A stretch of 15,382 nt of DNA, from positions 1-15,382 of the forward strand of contig JADHWZ010000031.1 of NCBI GenBank assembly GCA_016783225.1. Reading direction: 5' to 3'. This DNA is from Dehalococcoidia bacterium. Its GTDB lineage: Bacteria > Chloroflexota > Dehalococcoidia > GIF9 > UBA5620. The position numbers and the translations under genes are program-made. Every line of letters starts with the position of its first letter. Position 1 is the first letter of the stretch. The notes beneath the pieces are model-generated. The model made no database searches and was not told the origin of the DNA. It saw nothing but the letters and a program-made list of their open reading frames with translations. Shown here piece by piece: positions 7,272-14,788 of this stretch.

Positions 7272-8126
7272 ATGTATTGCATCAAATGTGGTACTGAAAA
7301 CGATGCACGGGCTAAGTATTGCTACAAGTGTGGCACGCTCTTGCCTACCGATTTGGAAATAGGCAAGGCGGCGGCACCTTATCGCCGGGCCCCAACACTC
7401 TGGCAGTGCATCGTGCAATGGTCACTACAACGTAAGGTGGTCGCGATTGCTGGCCTGCTAGCCGTTGTCTTGATACTTGTAGTTGGAATCCGCGCCTTGA
7501 TCAGCGTGGAAGAAACTTCTCTTCCCCGATTCCCAACGACACCTCAAACTACGTGGGCAGTAGAGAGTAGCCAGATGGCGTTGCGCAGTGAGGCTGCAGA
7601 GAGCTTCATGACAGAAGAAGAATTTGGAAAGCTGGCCACTTTGGCTAGTTATTTCACGAACCCCCACACACGTGAAGTGATTACCGGCGAGCTCAAGATT
7701 GCACAGCTTTTCACCACACCGTCGGACTACGACGGCAAGACAGTAGCAGCTACCGGAAAGGTCTTGAAGAAAACACTGGTTCTGAGTGTCCTGCCAAGCG
7801 GATGGCCGACAAGCTACTACTTGATCATTGACGATGGGACAGCCTCATTGCCCGTTTTGTACCGTGGTAATGCCAAAGCAATCGGCGTAGGAGATACAGT
7901 GAGGGTAACCGGCCTTTTCTCTAAAGCGAGCGAAGGGATAAACGCCGATGCGATTCAAAAGGCCGATACACTGACGAGTCTTGCGTCTCAACCATTTCTT
8001 CTGATTCTGGCTTATTCGCTGGCCACCGTTTTGGTTCTCATTCTCTTGCCACTCTCGATTCGTGTCCTTTGGCGGAGGCATCGGCAAGCGAAGACAAAAG
8101 TGCCGAAAGTAGAGCGGATGACATAG
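7272..8126 (+). CDS. Zinc ribbon-TM-OB-fold-TM membrane protein
   Basis: The protein begins with a Cys4 zinc ribbon (Cys3/6/17/20, YCIKCGTEN...YCYKCG). A basic stretch and a membrane helix (about 55-76) follow, then an extracytoplasmic region of about 165 residues, a second membrane helix (about 242-264) and a basic tail WRRHRQAKTK. The positive-inside rule places both ends in the cytoplasm. Within the outer region, 153-232 (YDGKTVAATGKVL ... YLIIDDGTASLPV ... VGDTVRVTGLF) has the strand pattern of an OB-fold of the tRNA_anti/CcmE-like kind, often found in envelope proteins with uncertain ligands. The start is set by the ribbon beginning at residue 2; the ribosome binding site is only a G-rich run at 7260-7265. 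The gene lies 162 bp after the three-ribbon gene and 49 bp before the next. Function is not known. Confidence 0.88.
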   Translation: MYCIKCGTENDARAKYCYKCGTLLPTDLEIGKAAAPYRRAPTLWQCIVQWSLQRKVVAIAGLLAVVLILVVGIRALISVEETSLPRFPTTPQTTWAVESSQMALRSEAAESFMTEEEFGKLATLASYFTNPHTREVITGELKIAQLFTTPSDYDGKTVAATGKVLKKTLVLSVLPSGWPTSYYLIIDDGTASLPVLYRGNAKAIGVGDTVRVTGLFSKASEGINADAIQKADTLTSLASQPFLLILAYSLATVLVLILLPLSIRVLWRRHRQAKTKVPKVERMT

Positions 8127-8175
8127 GCCTTGGCCGAGCTTGCCAATTTCATCCTCGAACTGAAGGGAACGGGTA

Positions 8176-8901
8176 ATGGGAAACAAATACCTCTTGATCG
8201 CTTCGATAGTCTCAGTGTTGCTGCTGTCCGGATGCACCATGGATGTGTCCACTGTGATCCACCCTGATGGTAGCGGAACGATTAGCGTTAATCTCTCAGA
8301 AGTGGTCGAGAACACAGAGTTTATCCGCCAGATGCCTAACATGGCTGATTATCTGAATGCCTGGCGAGATAGTTTGCGGAAACAGGGGATTCTGATTGAT
8401 ATTTCTCGACAGGGGGAAACTGAGCACATCTTCTTGCAAAGCAGGTTCGAAGATTTGGATGGAATCTCGACCCCTGTTGACCTACCGGGCGACATCAAAA
8501 CCTGGATCGCTGTGGACATGGATTCAGCCCCCTTTGAGGCAGTCTATAGGTATGTCGCTGTGGTTGATACTACTGCTTTATACCAGGGAGCGCCCGGGAT
8601 AGATTCCAGAGCTCAAGCCGAAGTAGAAAAGCGGTTGAACCAGATGCAGTTCACCTATTCGGTCACACTGCCCGGAGAGATCACGTATACGAATGCCAGA
8701 AGGCAAAGAGGCAACAAGATGACCTGGGACATCCGAATGAATGCACGAAACGAGATCAAAGCAGAATCCCGCCTAAGTCATGATTCCCGTGCCAATGTCG
8801 TCAAAGCAATCACCGGAGCCCTGGCGGGAGGTCTTGTGCTCTCGCTCTTCTTGCTGGCCTACGGTGCAGTCGCTTACCGTGGCAGAGCGAAGAGGCATTA
8901 G
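8176..8901 (+). CDS. LppM-like (DUF3153-type) lipoprotein with C-terminal membrane helix
   Basis: A lipoprotein signal ends LLLSGC, with Cys20 as the lipidated residue. The mature domain (21-205) starts MDVSTVIHPDGSGTISV and closes with FTYSVTLPGEITYTN and MTWDIRM. These are the conserved edges of the LppM/DUF3153 beta-rich domain found in Actinobacteria, Firmicutes and Chloroflexota envelope proteins. A membrane helix (about 213-235) with a basic tail (RGRAKRH) follows, so the domain would be tethered at both ends. AAGGGA at 8163-8168 supports the ATG. Residues 21-205 are clearly related to residues 255-428 of the protein at 11868-13358, so the two are paralogous modules. Biochemical function of the family is uncertain; LppM in mycobacteria is linked to lipid or lipoglycan handling, but that should not be transferred firmly. 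Confidence 0.85.
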   Translation: MGNKYLLIASIVSVLLLSGCTMDVSTVIHPDGSGTISVNLSEVVENTEFIRQMPNMADYLNAWRDSLRKQGILIDISRQGETEHIFLQSRFEDLDGISTPVDLPGDIKTWIAVDMDSAPFEAVYRYVAVVDTTALYQGAPGIDSRAQAEVEKRLNQMQFTYSVTLPGEITYTNARRQRGNKMTWDIRMNARNEIKAESRLSHDSRANVVKAITGALAGGLVLSLFLLAYGAVAYRGRAKRH

Positions 8902-8935
8902 AACTCGTGAAATGAGTAACGTGAGGTAGCGCAAA

Positions 8936-10417
8936 ATGGACAGAACAGAGCATTCTGAGCGATGGTGGCAATATGTTCTCTTCAGTCTGGGTGTGGTGAT
9001 CATTGCTACCCTTGCTTGTGGAGTGTCGCCTGAGCGCCCGGAACTTCAGCCTCCGACAGTCAATATTGGCCTTAAGCTTGAGGATTTCCTAGAATGGCTT
9101 GGGCTCTTTCCCAAGAATATCATTCCGCCTCCCTGGATCGTTAAGCCACTCACTACAGACTATATAGAGCAAAACAGTTTTCAAGTGCAGGGTTGGGCCA
9201 TCAATTCTGCAGACCGACCAGGGGTACCTAATACACGTCCTATTGTGACACTGTATGAAGTTGATTATCCTGTGAATCCTTCCGAGGTGAGAAAGCTCGG
9301 TCAGACAGAGGTGGGAGATAAGCGCAAATGGAGCATTGACAATGTGCCGATGGAGGGTAATCGGTTGGTCATCGCTGCCAAAGTCAGCATAGCTCTCCCG
9401 GGCGGGCTAAGGCAGTACAGTGATTTCTCCAACAGAATCACTATGCACCGAGACAAGCCACCCGCTGCAATCATCGAAAGTCCCCAGGATGGCACAACGA
9501 CCAGAGAGGAAACTATCACAGTCCGAGGCACAGGCCTAGCGGGATACGATATTGTGTTGCTCCGTAACGGTAAAGAGGTTGGAGTTCGGACCGCAGATAA
9601 GGACTCTCGATGGCAGTTCGATGACGTGAAGCTGGACCTGTTTGAAAACACCTTCGTTGCCGGAATTCGAGGAACTGACGTTGAATCCGAAAAGGTCCAA
9701 GTGAAGCGAATCTTCTCCATCTGGTGGCCTTTCAGTGAGACCAGTCATGGAACTGTGAACGCTTGGTGGGGACGAAATGACTTTCATACAAGGTGGAACT
9801 ACGGGCCGCACGCAGGTATAGACATAGGCCCGACAGACAATGACAGAGAAGTACTGGCCGTTGCCCCCGGCAAAGTGATAGCCAAGGGCTACGATAACCG
9901 CGGTGGGTACTATGTCCTAGTCGACCACGGGGATTGGATGTCTGGATACCTTCACCTGAAAGAGGAAGGCAGGAAAGACAAAGGATCAGTTCTGACAGCC
10001 AGTGACCGAGCTATCGGCACAGCCAGCAACTCGGGACTTTGGGCCACGGGTGTTCATCTGCATGTGGAAATACGGCGCTGGCCGAAGAGTGTGGCCGAAG
10101 CCGAAGACGAAGATAAGGCAAAGGAGGACGTACTCAAGAAGACAAGCTTCCTTAAGTTAGAATGTGTCAACATCAATCCACCGAGACACGGCAGAGGTGG
10201 GAATTATGCTTCCTGGCTCAAGGATCACAAAAACATCGATCTGCACGTTGAATGGGGGGATGCGGATTATTGGGAGATCAATTGGACTCAGGTGAGCTAT
10301 ATGTCCGGTGGATTGCCTAAAGACTACAACAAGACGTATTGTGCCTCCCCTTGGGGCCTTGGGTTCGAGTGTATCAAACAAGGGAATTGTCACTGGTGTC
10401 CCTGGAAGAAAGAGTGA
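8936..10417 (+). CDS. M23 (LytM-type) metallopeptidase, lipoprotein-like, with Ig-like domains
   Basis: A hydrophobic N-terminus (12-27) ends ATLAC, a loose lipobox with Cys28, so a membrane-tethered lipoprotein is likely. Residues 66-172 form a beta-rich domain. Residues 175-258 form a bacterial Ig-like domain (IIESPQDGTTTREETITVRG). The M23 peptidase domain (about 285-380) keeps the zinc site: HAGID supplies His292 and Asp296, and HLHVE supplies His374 and His376. YLHL at 338 and the GYYVLVDHG strand are also typical. The family cuts peptidoglycan cross-bridges or stem peptides outside the membrane. An acidic helical insert (383-404) and a Cys/Trp-rich end (472-493) are unusual and may be disulfide-bonded or a binding tail. 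GAGGT at 8923-8927 supports the start. The gene is 34 bp after the LppM gene and tightly followed by the propeller gene. Confidence 0.9.
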   Translation: MDRTEHSERWWQYVLFSLGVVIIATLACGVSPERPELQPPTVNIGLKLEDFLEWLGLFPKNIIPPPWIVKPLTTDYIEQNSFQVQGWAINSADRPGVPNTRPIVTLYEVDYPVNPSEVRKLGQTEVGDKRKWSIDNVPMEGNRLVIAAKVSIALPGGLRQYSDFSNRITMHRDKPPAAIIESPQDGTTTREETITVRGTGLAGYDIVLLRNGKEVGVRTADKDSRWQFDDVKLDLFENTFVAGIRGTDVESEKVQVKRIFSIWWPFSETSHGTVNAWWGRNDFHTRWNYGPHAGIDIGPTDNDREVLAVAPGKVIAKGYDNRGGYYVLVDHGDWMSGYLHLKEEGRKDKGSVLTASDRAIGTASNSGLWATGVHLHVEIRRWPKSVAEAEDEDKAKEDVLKKTSFLKLECVNINPPRHGRGGNYASWLKDHKNIDLHVEWGDADYWEINWTQVSYMSGGLPKDYNKTYCASPWGLGFECIKQGNCHWCPWKKE

Positions 10418-10429
10418 GGATATTTGACG

Positions 10430-11779
10430 ATGAGAAAGGTTGTCTTCACATTCATTGTAGTAGCAGTGGTGTTGGTCTGTGCCCTGGTAGGGTTCCAATT
10501 GGTTAAACGCCGCGCGCCTCGGAACACCGTTACTATCTCTTCACGACCGGCAGGAGCCACTATTCACCTGGACGGTGAGGGGCGAGGTATAACACCTCAA
10601 ACACTGAAGCTCTCTCCCGGTGAGCATACTGTTACCTTGTCGCTTGAGCACTATGCTCCCTGGCAAGCCCAGGTCACTTTGGATGAAGGAGAAGCCAAGC
10701 GTGTTGACGCTTCGTTATCTTTTATTCCCTACACTGTAGCTCTATCAGGGGAGGGTGGCGCTACGCCGGTGTGGTCGCAGGATGGGCGACTGATCTACTA
10801 TGTCCGCAGCTTGCCGGCGGTGGATGGGATAGTCCAGGTGACACTGGACAGCCTCCAACAAAAGGTCATTGCTAGCATACCGGGTTCGCTTCTTGGAACT
10901 CATGCCTTCTCTCCCGACCGCGGGCGGGTGCTAGCGACTTCTGCTGTAGATGAGAACGGTGAGCTTCTTCTTACAGCTTCCATCTTGTCTGTCCACGAGA
11001 TAGCCAGTGGTCGCCGTATTGTTCTGTCCAATCGCAATGATGACCCAGCAGCTACCTATCGGGCCGCATGGCGGCCCGATGGCAAGGCAATCGTATTCAC
11101 TCGCAAGAAGGTGCGCATCACGGACCAAACCAGCTCGCAAGGAATCCGCCCCATTGACACTGAACTTGTCATGTCTTCTCCTGACAAAGCTGAGGATCAA
11201 ATTGTATACGTCTTCGCCATGGGGGAGATTCCCACGTACCTGGCCTGGGCCCCTGAAGGACCGCATGTGGTGGTCCAAACGCTGCACGGAATCATGCGCC
11301 TGAATGTCACTGAATCTACGGCAGAACTTCTCGTCGAGTCACCCGACATTGTGCACAGTGCCTGGTCGCCGAACGGGGACCGCATTGCCTATTTGGTAGG
11401 GCCCTCTGAGGCATCTCTTGAGGCCAGCATTTGGGTCATCGAGAGCGATGGAATTGAAGATGCGAAGCAATTGGTGTCCGGAGCTATTTCGGGATTCCAA
11501 TGGAAACCAGATGGAAGAAGCGTGCTGTATTTCGCTGACTCTAGCACTGAAGACGGCTCATCCTGCTGGGCTGTTGACGTTGAAACAGGTGAGAGAACTC
11601 TTCTGGCAGATCCGGGCATTCTCAGGCTGCGTGTTGGTGATTTTGCGGTATCGCCGGATGGGAGGCGGATTGCCTTTGAGGGCGAAGACGGGAATATTTG
11701 GTTGTTGGTGCTTGACGAAACCAGGGAACCCCAGGGGCTGTTGGATGGGCTGTCTGAATGGTGGAATTTGCTGCGATAG
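10430..11779 (+). CDS. PEGA-domain plus TolB/WD40-like beta-propeller membrane protein
   Basis: An uncleaved signal-anchor helix (about 4-22) flanked by RK and KRR starts the protein. A PEGA domain follows (about 33-98: TISSRPAGATIHLDGEGRG, then SPGEHTVTLS), a small beta-domain found on many bacterial surface proteins. Residues 105-449 contain about six or seven blades with the W/F-(S/K/A)-P-(D/N/E)-G-x-x-(I/V) motif of TolB/PD40 propellers (SPDGRRIAFEGEDG, WSPNGDRIAYL, WRPDGKAIVF). Such propellers usually bind proteins or glycans; no catalytic site is seen. I chose ATG 10430 over an in-frame TTG at 10424 because GAGGA at 10416-10420 is correctly spaced for the ATG. That ribosome binding site overlaps the stop codon of the M23 gene, which implies translational coupling and a shared role at the cell surface. 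Confidence 0.9.
   Translation: MRKVVFTFIVVAVVLVCALVGFQLVKRRAPRNTVTISSRPAGATIHLDGEGRGITPQTLKLSPGEHTVTLSLEHYAPWQAQVTLDEGEAKRVDASLSFIPYTVALSGEGGATPVWSQDGRLIYYVRSLPAVDGIVQVTLDSLQQKVIASIPGSLLGTHAFSPDRGRVLATSAVDENGELLLTASILSVHEIASGRRIVLSNRNDDPAATYRAAWRPDGKAIVFTRKKVRITDQTSSQGIRPIDTELVMSSPDKAEDQIVYVFAMGEIPTYLAWAPEGPHVVVQTLHGIMRLNVTESTAELLVESPDIVHSAWSPNGDRIAYLVGPSEASLEASIWVIESDGIEDAKQLVSGAISGFQWKPDGRSVLYFADSSTEDGSSCWAVDVETGERTLLADPGILRLRVGDFAVSPDGRRIAFEGEDGNIWLLVLDETREPQGLLDGLSEWWNLLR
11058..11080. repeat. Perfect 10-bp inverted repeat with 3-base loop inside the propeller gene
   Basis: ATCGGGCCGC and GCGGCCCGAT flank ATG, giving a very stable potential hairpin in the coding region at codons for YRAAWRPDG. 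There is no following T run, so it is not a standard terminator. It may slow ribosomes, act as a nucleic-acid site or be chance. Confidence 0.6.
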
Positions 11780-11867
11780 GCCACCTGTAACTGAGGAGAC
11801 TGCAATCCCGAACTCGTGGGTGGTTTTCGACCTTGAGAAGTAGCCCTGCTAAGTTAGGGAGCATACG

Positions 11868-13358
11868 ATGAGTCCTAAAGAGAAGGAAAGGCTTTTGAGT
11901 CTAGTTATCATCATGGCTTTGTCTTTGGGCCTGGCAGGCGTTGTTCAGGCCCAAAGCAAGACCTACATCTGGGATCGGCTCGACATGGATATCGCGGTTC
12001 TCGAGAATTCCGACATCCGCATCGTGGAAACCCAGCAGTTCACCTACACCAGCGGCAGGTTCTCCTTCGGCTACCGCGAGATCCCCACCGGTAGGCTGGA
12101 GGGCATCACCGACGTGGAGGTCTGGGAGGGGGAACGGCAGTACCAACGGGGGAGCGGCGGAGATTACACCTACGAGACCTTCTACAACGATGATGGCGAC
12201 TTAACCATAAAGTGGTACTACCCTGGCTACCGCGACTCCACCCACGCCTACACCATCAAGTACACGGTGAAGGGCGGGCTCCGTTTCTACGAAGAGGGCG
12301 ACCAACTCTTCTGGAAGGCCGTTTTCCCCGATCGAGACGTCCCCGTGCTGGCCTCAGTGGTAACCGTCCACCTTTCCGCCGCTTTCGATCCCGACCAACT
12401 CGTGATCGCAGCCTACGATGGACCCCGCGGTGAACGCCAGGATGTGCAAATCCAGAACAAGGGCTCCGAAGTGATCTTCACGGCAGGTCGGACCCAGCCC
12501 GATCACGAATTGGAAATGCGCGTGCAGTTTCCCCACGGTGTTGTTCAGGGCGCTCCTCCCGCCTGGCAAGCTGCCCACGATAGAAAGGCTGACCATATAA
12601 GAATATGGGGTGTTGACGAGTTAGTAGTGACGCTTTTCACCGAAGTTTCCACAGAGATCAATGAGTATGGTAGTGGTGTGAATCGGGTCATTCTGGCCGT
12701 TGATTCCTCTCTCTACACTCCAAGCATGTTAGATGAGATGAGAAGTGAAGCCGTAGCCGAAGGGGCGACGGTAGACGATTACTCTGGCAGAGGGCGCAAG
12801 GGGGTGATGATTACCTACCCTTTCCAGAGCCTGGAGGAGCTTCCAGCGGTGTTTCAAGCCTCTGATGACATTACCCCAGATCTGTTCCAAATCAGGGCAG
12901 AGAAGAGCGGGGGCCTTCTCAGTCGCAGGTACTCCATCGAAGTCCAGGTAGACACCGTGAGATTTCGGGATACTGATGTGGAAGACATCGGCTTCGATGC
13001 CAGTGTCTTGAAGACGATGGATTTCGGGTACTCGGTCACGCTGCCTGGAAAGATCACTGCTCACAACGGTAATCAGTCAGGGGACAACAGGGTCACCTGG
13101 GATATGAACGCTGCGAGTGGGGACCTATACATCTTGACAGCCGAATCTAAGCTAGGTACAGGTATCCCCGTAGGTCTCATGTTAGGCATCTGCGGCGCAG
13201 CGGTGCTGATTGCACTCGGAGGCAGCGTGGCTTTGTTTGTTCGCCGAGGGAAGGTGAGAACCACTGCAACTCAAAGGCAGTTCTGTCCCCAGTGTGGGGC
13301 GGCAAATGAGGTAGGGGCAAAGTTCTGCGTGAAATGCGGTAGCGCCTTACCGAGGTAG
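11868..13358 (+). CDS. DUF2207-LppM-TM-zinc ribbon fusion membrane protein
   Basis: A signal peptide (hydrophobic 9-26, VVQAQS) leads to a DUF2207-type domain (30-235). Its hallmarks are YIWDRLDMDIAVLENSDIRI, FSFGYREIP, FWKAVFPDRDVPV and PHGVVQGAPPAWQAAHDR. In ordinary DUF2207 proteins this last motif is followed by membrane helices. Here it is followed by an LppM-like module (about 250-428: EVSTEINEYGSG, FGYSVTLPGKIT, VTWDM) related to the lipoprotein at 8176. A membrane helix (434-458, LGICGAAVL) with RRGK at its inner edge comes next, then a cytoplasmic Cys4 zinc ribbon (Cys473/476/487/490) at the very C-terminus. Base composition changes near 12590, at the DUF2207/LppM junction: G+C rich before, poorer after. 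TTAGGGAG at 11854-11861 supports the start. The architecture suggests an outside domain signalling to a cytoplasmic ribbon; function is not known. Confidence 0.9.
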   Translation: MSPKEKERLLSLVIIMALSLGLAGVVQAQSKTYIWDRLDMDIAVLENSDIRIVETQQFTYTSGRFSFGYREIPTGRLEGITDVEVWEGERQYQRGSGGDYTYETFYNDDGDLTIKWYYPGYRDSTHAYTIKYTVKGGLRFYEEGDQLFWKAVFPDRDVPVLASVVTVHLSAAFDPDQLVIAAYDGPRGERQDVQIQNKGSEVIFTAGRTQPDHELEMRVQFPHGVVQGAPPAWQAAHDRKADHIRIWGVDELVVTLFTEVSTEINEYGSGVNRVILAVDSSLYTPSMLDEMRSEAVAEGATVDDYSGRGRKGVMITYPFQSLEELPAVFQASDDITPDLFQIRAEKSGGLLSRRYSIEVQVDTVRFRDTDVEDIGFDASVLKTMDFGYSVTLPGKITAHNGNQSGDNRVTWDMNAASGDLYILTAESKLGTGIPVGLMLGICGAAVLIALGGSVALFVRRGKVRTTATQRQFCPQCGAANEVGAKFCVKCGSALPR

Positions 13359-13412
13359 ATACATCGGCGAGGAGATAGGATGTTCTGTCCTGGCCCACGA
13401 AAGAGGTGAAAA

Positions 13413-14564
13413 ATGAAAATGATGAAAAAGGCTTTGCTTGCTTGTTTGTTGGCGTTGTGGTTGGCTGTCTCAGCCACGCCTGTTTTCGCAGATGGAGACG
13501 GTGGAAGAATCATCTTCGGCGACAGTTTCACCCTGGAGTCGGGGGAGAAGATGGACGGCGACCTGGTGGTCCTCGGCGGCAGTGTAGTCTTGGAGACAAG
13601 GAGCCGGGTTGACGGCAATGTGGTAGTCATGGGAGGTAGCGCCAGGGTTGCCGGCGAGGTGGAGGGTGACCTAGTCACCTTCGGCGGTGACGTGGTGCTC
13701 CGGTCAACAGCCGTCGTGGATGGGGATTTGGTTACCATCGGCGGCAGCGTCCAGCGAGAACCGGGGGCTATCGTCCGGGGCACTGAGGTCGAGGGCTCAG
13801 TATTCGAAGGTTTCTCTCGTTTTTGGGCCCTTAGCCCCGCAGGTCCCATACTGGGCGTGTGCGGGGCGGCAGTGCTGCTGATTGCAGTCGTAAGCGGGGT
13901 GGTTCTATTTGCTCGCCGGGGGAGGGGGATAACAGCTTCAACTCAAAAGATGCCCAAGGGGGTGAAAAGAATGTTTTGTCCAGATTGTGGAACACGCAAC
14001 AATGATTCCGCCCGTTTCTGTATGAAGTGTGGTACCCAACTTATCACCGTGGTTCCTCCCCGTGTCGCAAAGGTTGGGTCGTCTCAGGTTAAGAGGTTTT
14101 CGCCTGCGATCTTCGCGATTGCCCTTATCTGTTTCTTCCTGCCGTTCATCACTGTTTCATGTGGGGGGCAGAAGGTTGCAACCCTGACTGGAGTGCAACT
14201 AGTCACGGGCACAGCGATTGAGCAACCAGACCTGTTCGGAGAAGGACAACAGGCTGAGACACTAGATGGAGAGCCGCTTGCCATTCTTGCTTTCCTCTCT
14301 GCGGTTGCCGGATTGGGCTTAAGTTTCATCAAGGGAAGAAAGATTGTAATAGCACCTGCCATATCCGGGGTAGCCGGATCGATTCTGCTCTTGCTGCTGA
14401 AATCCAAAATCGACAACGAAATCCTGAGCGAAGGAGCAGGAATGATTCAGGTGGAATACGGCATTGGATTCTGGCTCACCATTCTGGTCTTTCTTTCTGC
14501 AGCAGGATTGAATGGCTTTCTTTTTCTTCAGAGCGAAAAGGCGGTAGAAGATGACACGAGATAG
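13413..14564 (+). CDS. Secreted bactofilin-like beta-helix-TM-zinc ribbon-multi-TM protein
   Basis: A signal peptide (cut near PVFA, about 26) precedes four or five beta-helix coils of 18-19 residues (about 31-128) with the repeated DGDLVVLGGSV-type pattern of bactofilin/polymer-forming proteins. Here the domain is exported rather than cytoplasmic. A membrane helix (about 144-168, LGVCGAAVL) with ARRGRG at its inner edge leads to a Cys4 zinc ribbon (Cys189/192/203/206). After a basic linker there are three or four more membrane helices (229-249, 288-306, 311-330, 350-372). An extracytoplasmic loop starts SCGGQKVATLTG, a motif seen in other zinc-ribbon membrane proteins. The TM-ribbon cassette matches that of the preceding gene. 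GAGGTG at 13403-13408 supports ATG 13413; in-frame ATGs at 13419 and 13422 are possible. Likely an envelope polymer or scaffold linked to a cytoplasmic ribbon; exact role unknown. Confidence 0.88.
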   Translation: MKMMKKALLACLLALWLAVSATPVFADGDGGRIIFGDSFTLESGEKMDGDLVVLGGSVVLETRSRVDGNVVVMGGSARVAGEVEGDLVTFGGDVVLRSTAVVDGDLVTIGGSVQREPGAIVRGTEVEGSVFEGFSRFWALSPAGPILGVCGAAVLLIAVVSGVVLFARRGRGITASTQKMPKGVKRMFCPDCGTRNNDSARFCMKCGTQLITVVPPRVAKVGSSQVKRFSPAIFAIALICFFLPFITVSCGGQKVATLTGVQLVTGTAIEQPDLFGEGQQAETLDGEPLAILAFLSAVAGLGLSFIKGRKIVIAPAISGVAGSILLLLLKSKIDNEILSEGAGMIQVEYGIGFWLTILVFLSAAGLNGFLFLQSEKAVEDDTR

Positions 14565-14741
14565 CAACCTTTACAGCTCGACGGTCAATGGTTGGCCTTT
14601 TCAGCCGAGAGGCATGGAGAGTGGACCCTGAGTATCACTGACACCAATGAGCAGGGGCTGGAACAGATACATATCACCGGATGGCAAGGAAGATCGTCTA
14701 CAATGAGCATGTGGATGATAGGAAACGATCTTCATCACTGA
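14565..14741 (+). pseudogene. Remnant of a TolB/PD40 beta-propeller gene
   Basis: Directly after the stop of the bactofilin-like gene, and in the same frame, the sequence reads QPLQLDGQWLAFSAERHGEW, then TLSITDTNEQGLEQIHIT, and runs to a stop at 14739-14741. The DGQWLAFSAERxGxWxLxxxDxxxxGLxQ pattern is the classic blade motif of TolB-like propellers. There is only about one blade, no start codon with a ribosome binding site, and no further blades, so it looks like a broken or recombined end of a larger gene. It is not an obvious copy of any one blade at 10430-11779. Confidence 0.65.
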
Positions 14742-14768
14742 AGCCAAACAGAACTTCATCAACGCAAA

Positions 14769-14788
14769 CTAGCGTAAACTATGTGCAA
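14769..14788 (+). repeat. Left terminal inverted repeat of the MITE-like element
   Basis: Twenty bases pairing with 15168-15187 at 18 of 20 positions; the two mismatches are adjacent, at the centre (ac versus gt). Confidence 0.7.

Noticed and set aside
6566..7285. Minus-strand open frame (239 codons) opposite the three-ribbon gene
   Set aside because: The opposite strand carries twelve correctly spaced Cys codons and a strong ribosome binding site; the minus translation is low in charge and has no familiar pattern.
13271..13849. Minus-strand open frame (192 codons) across the junction of the last two genes
   Set aside because: Ser/Thr/Pro-rich translation typical of an antisense shadow of a Gly/Val repeat region.
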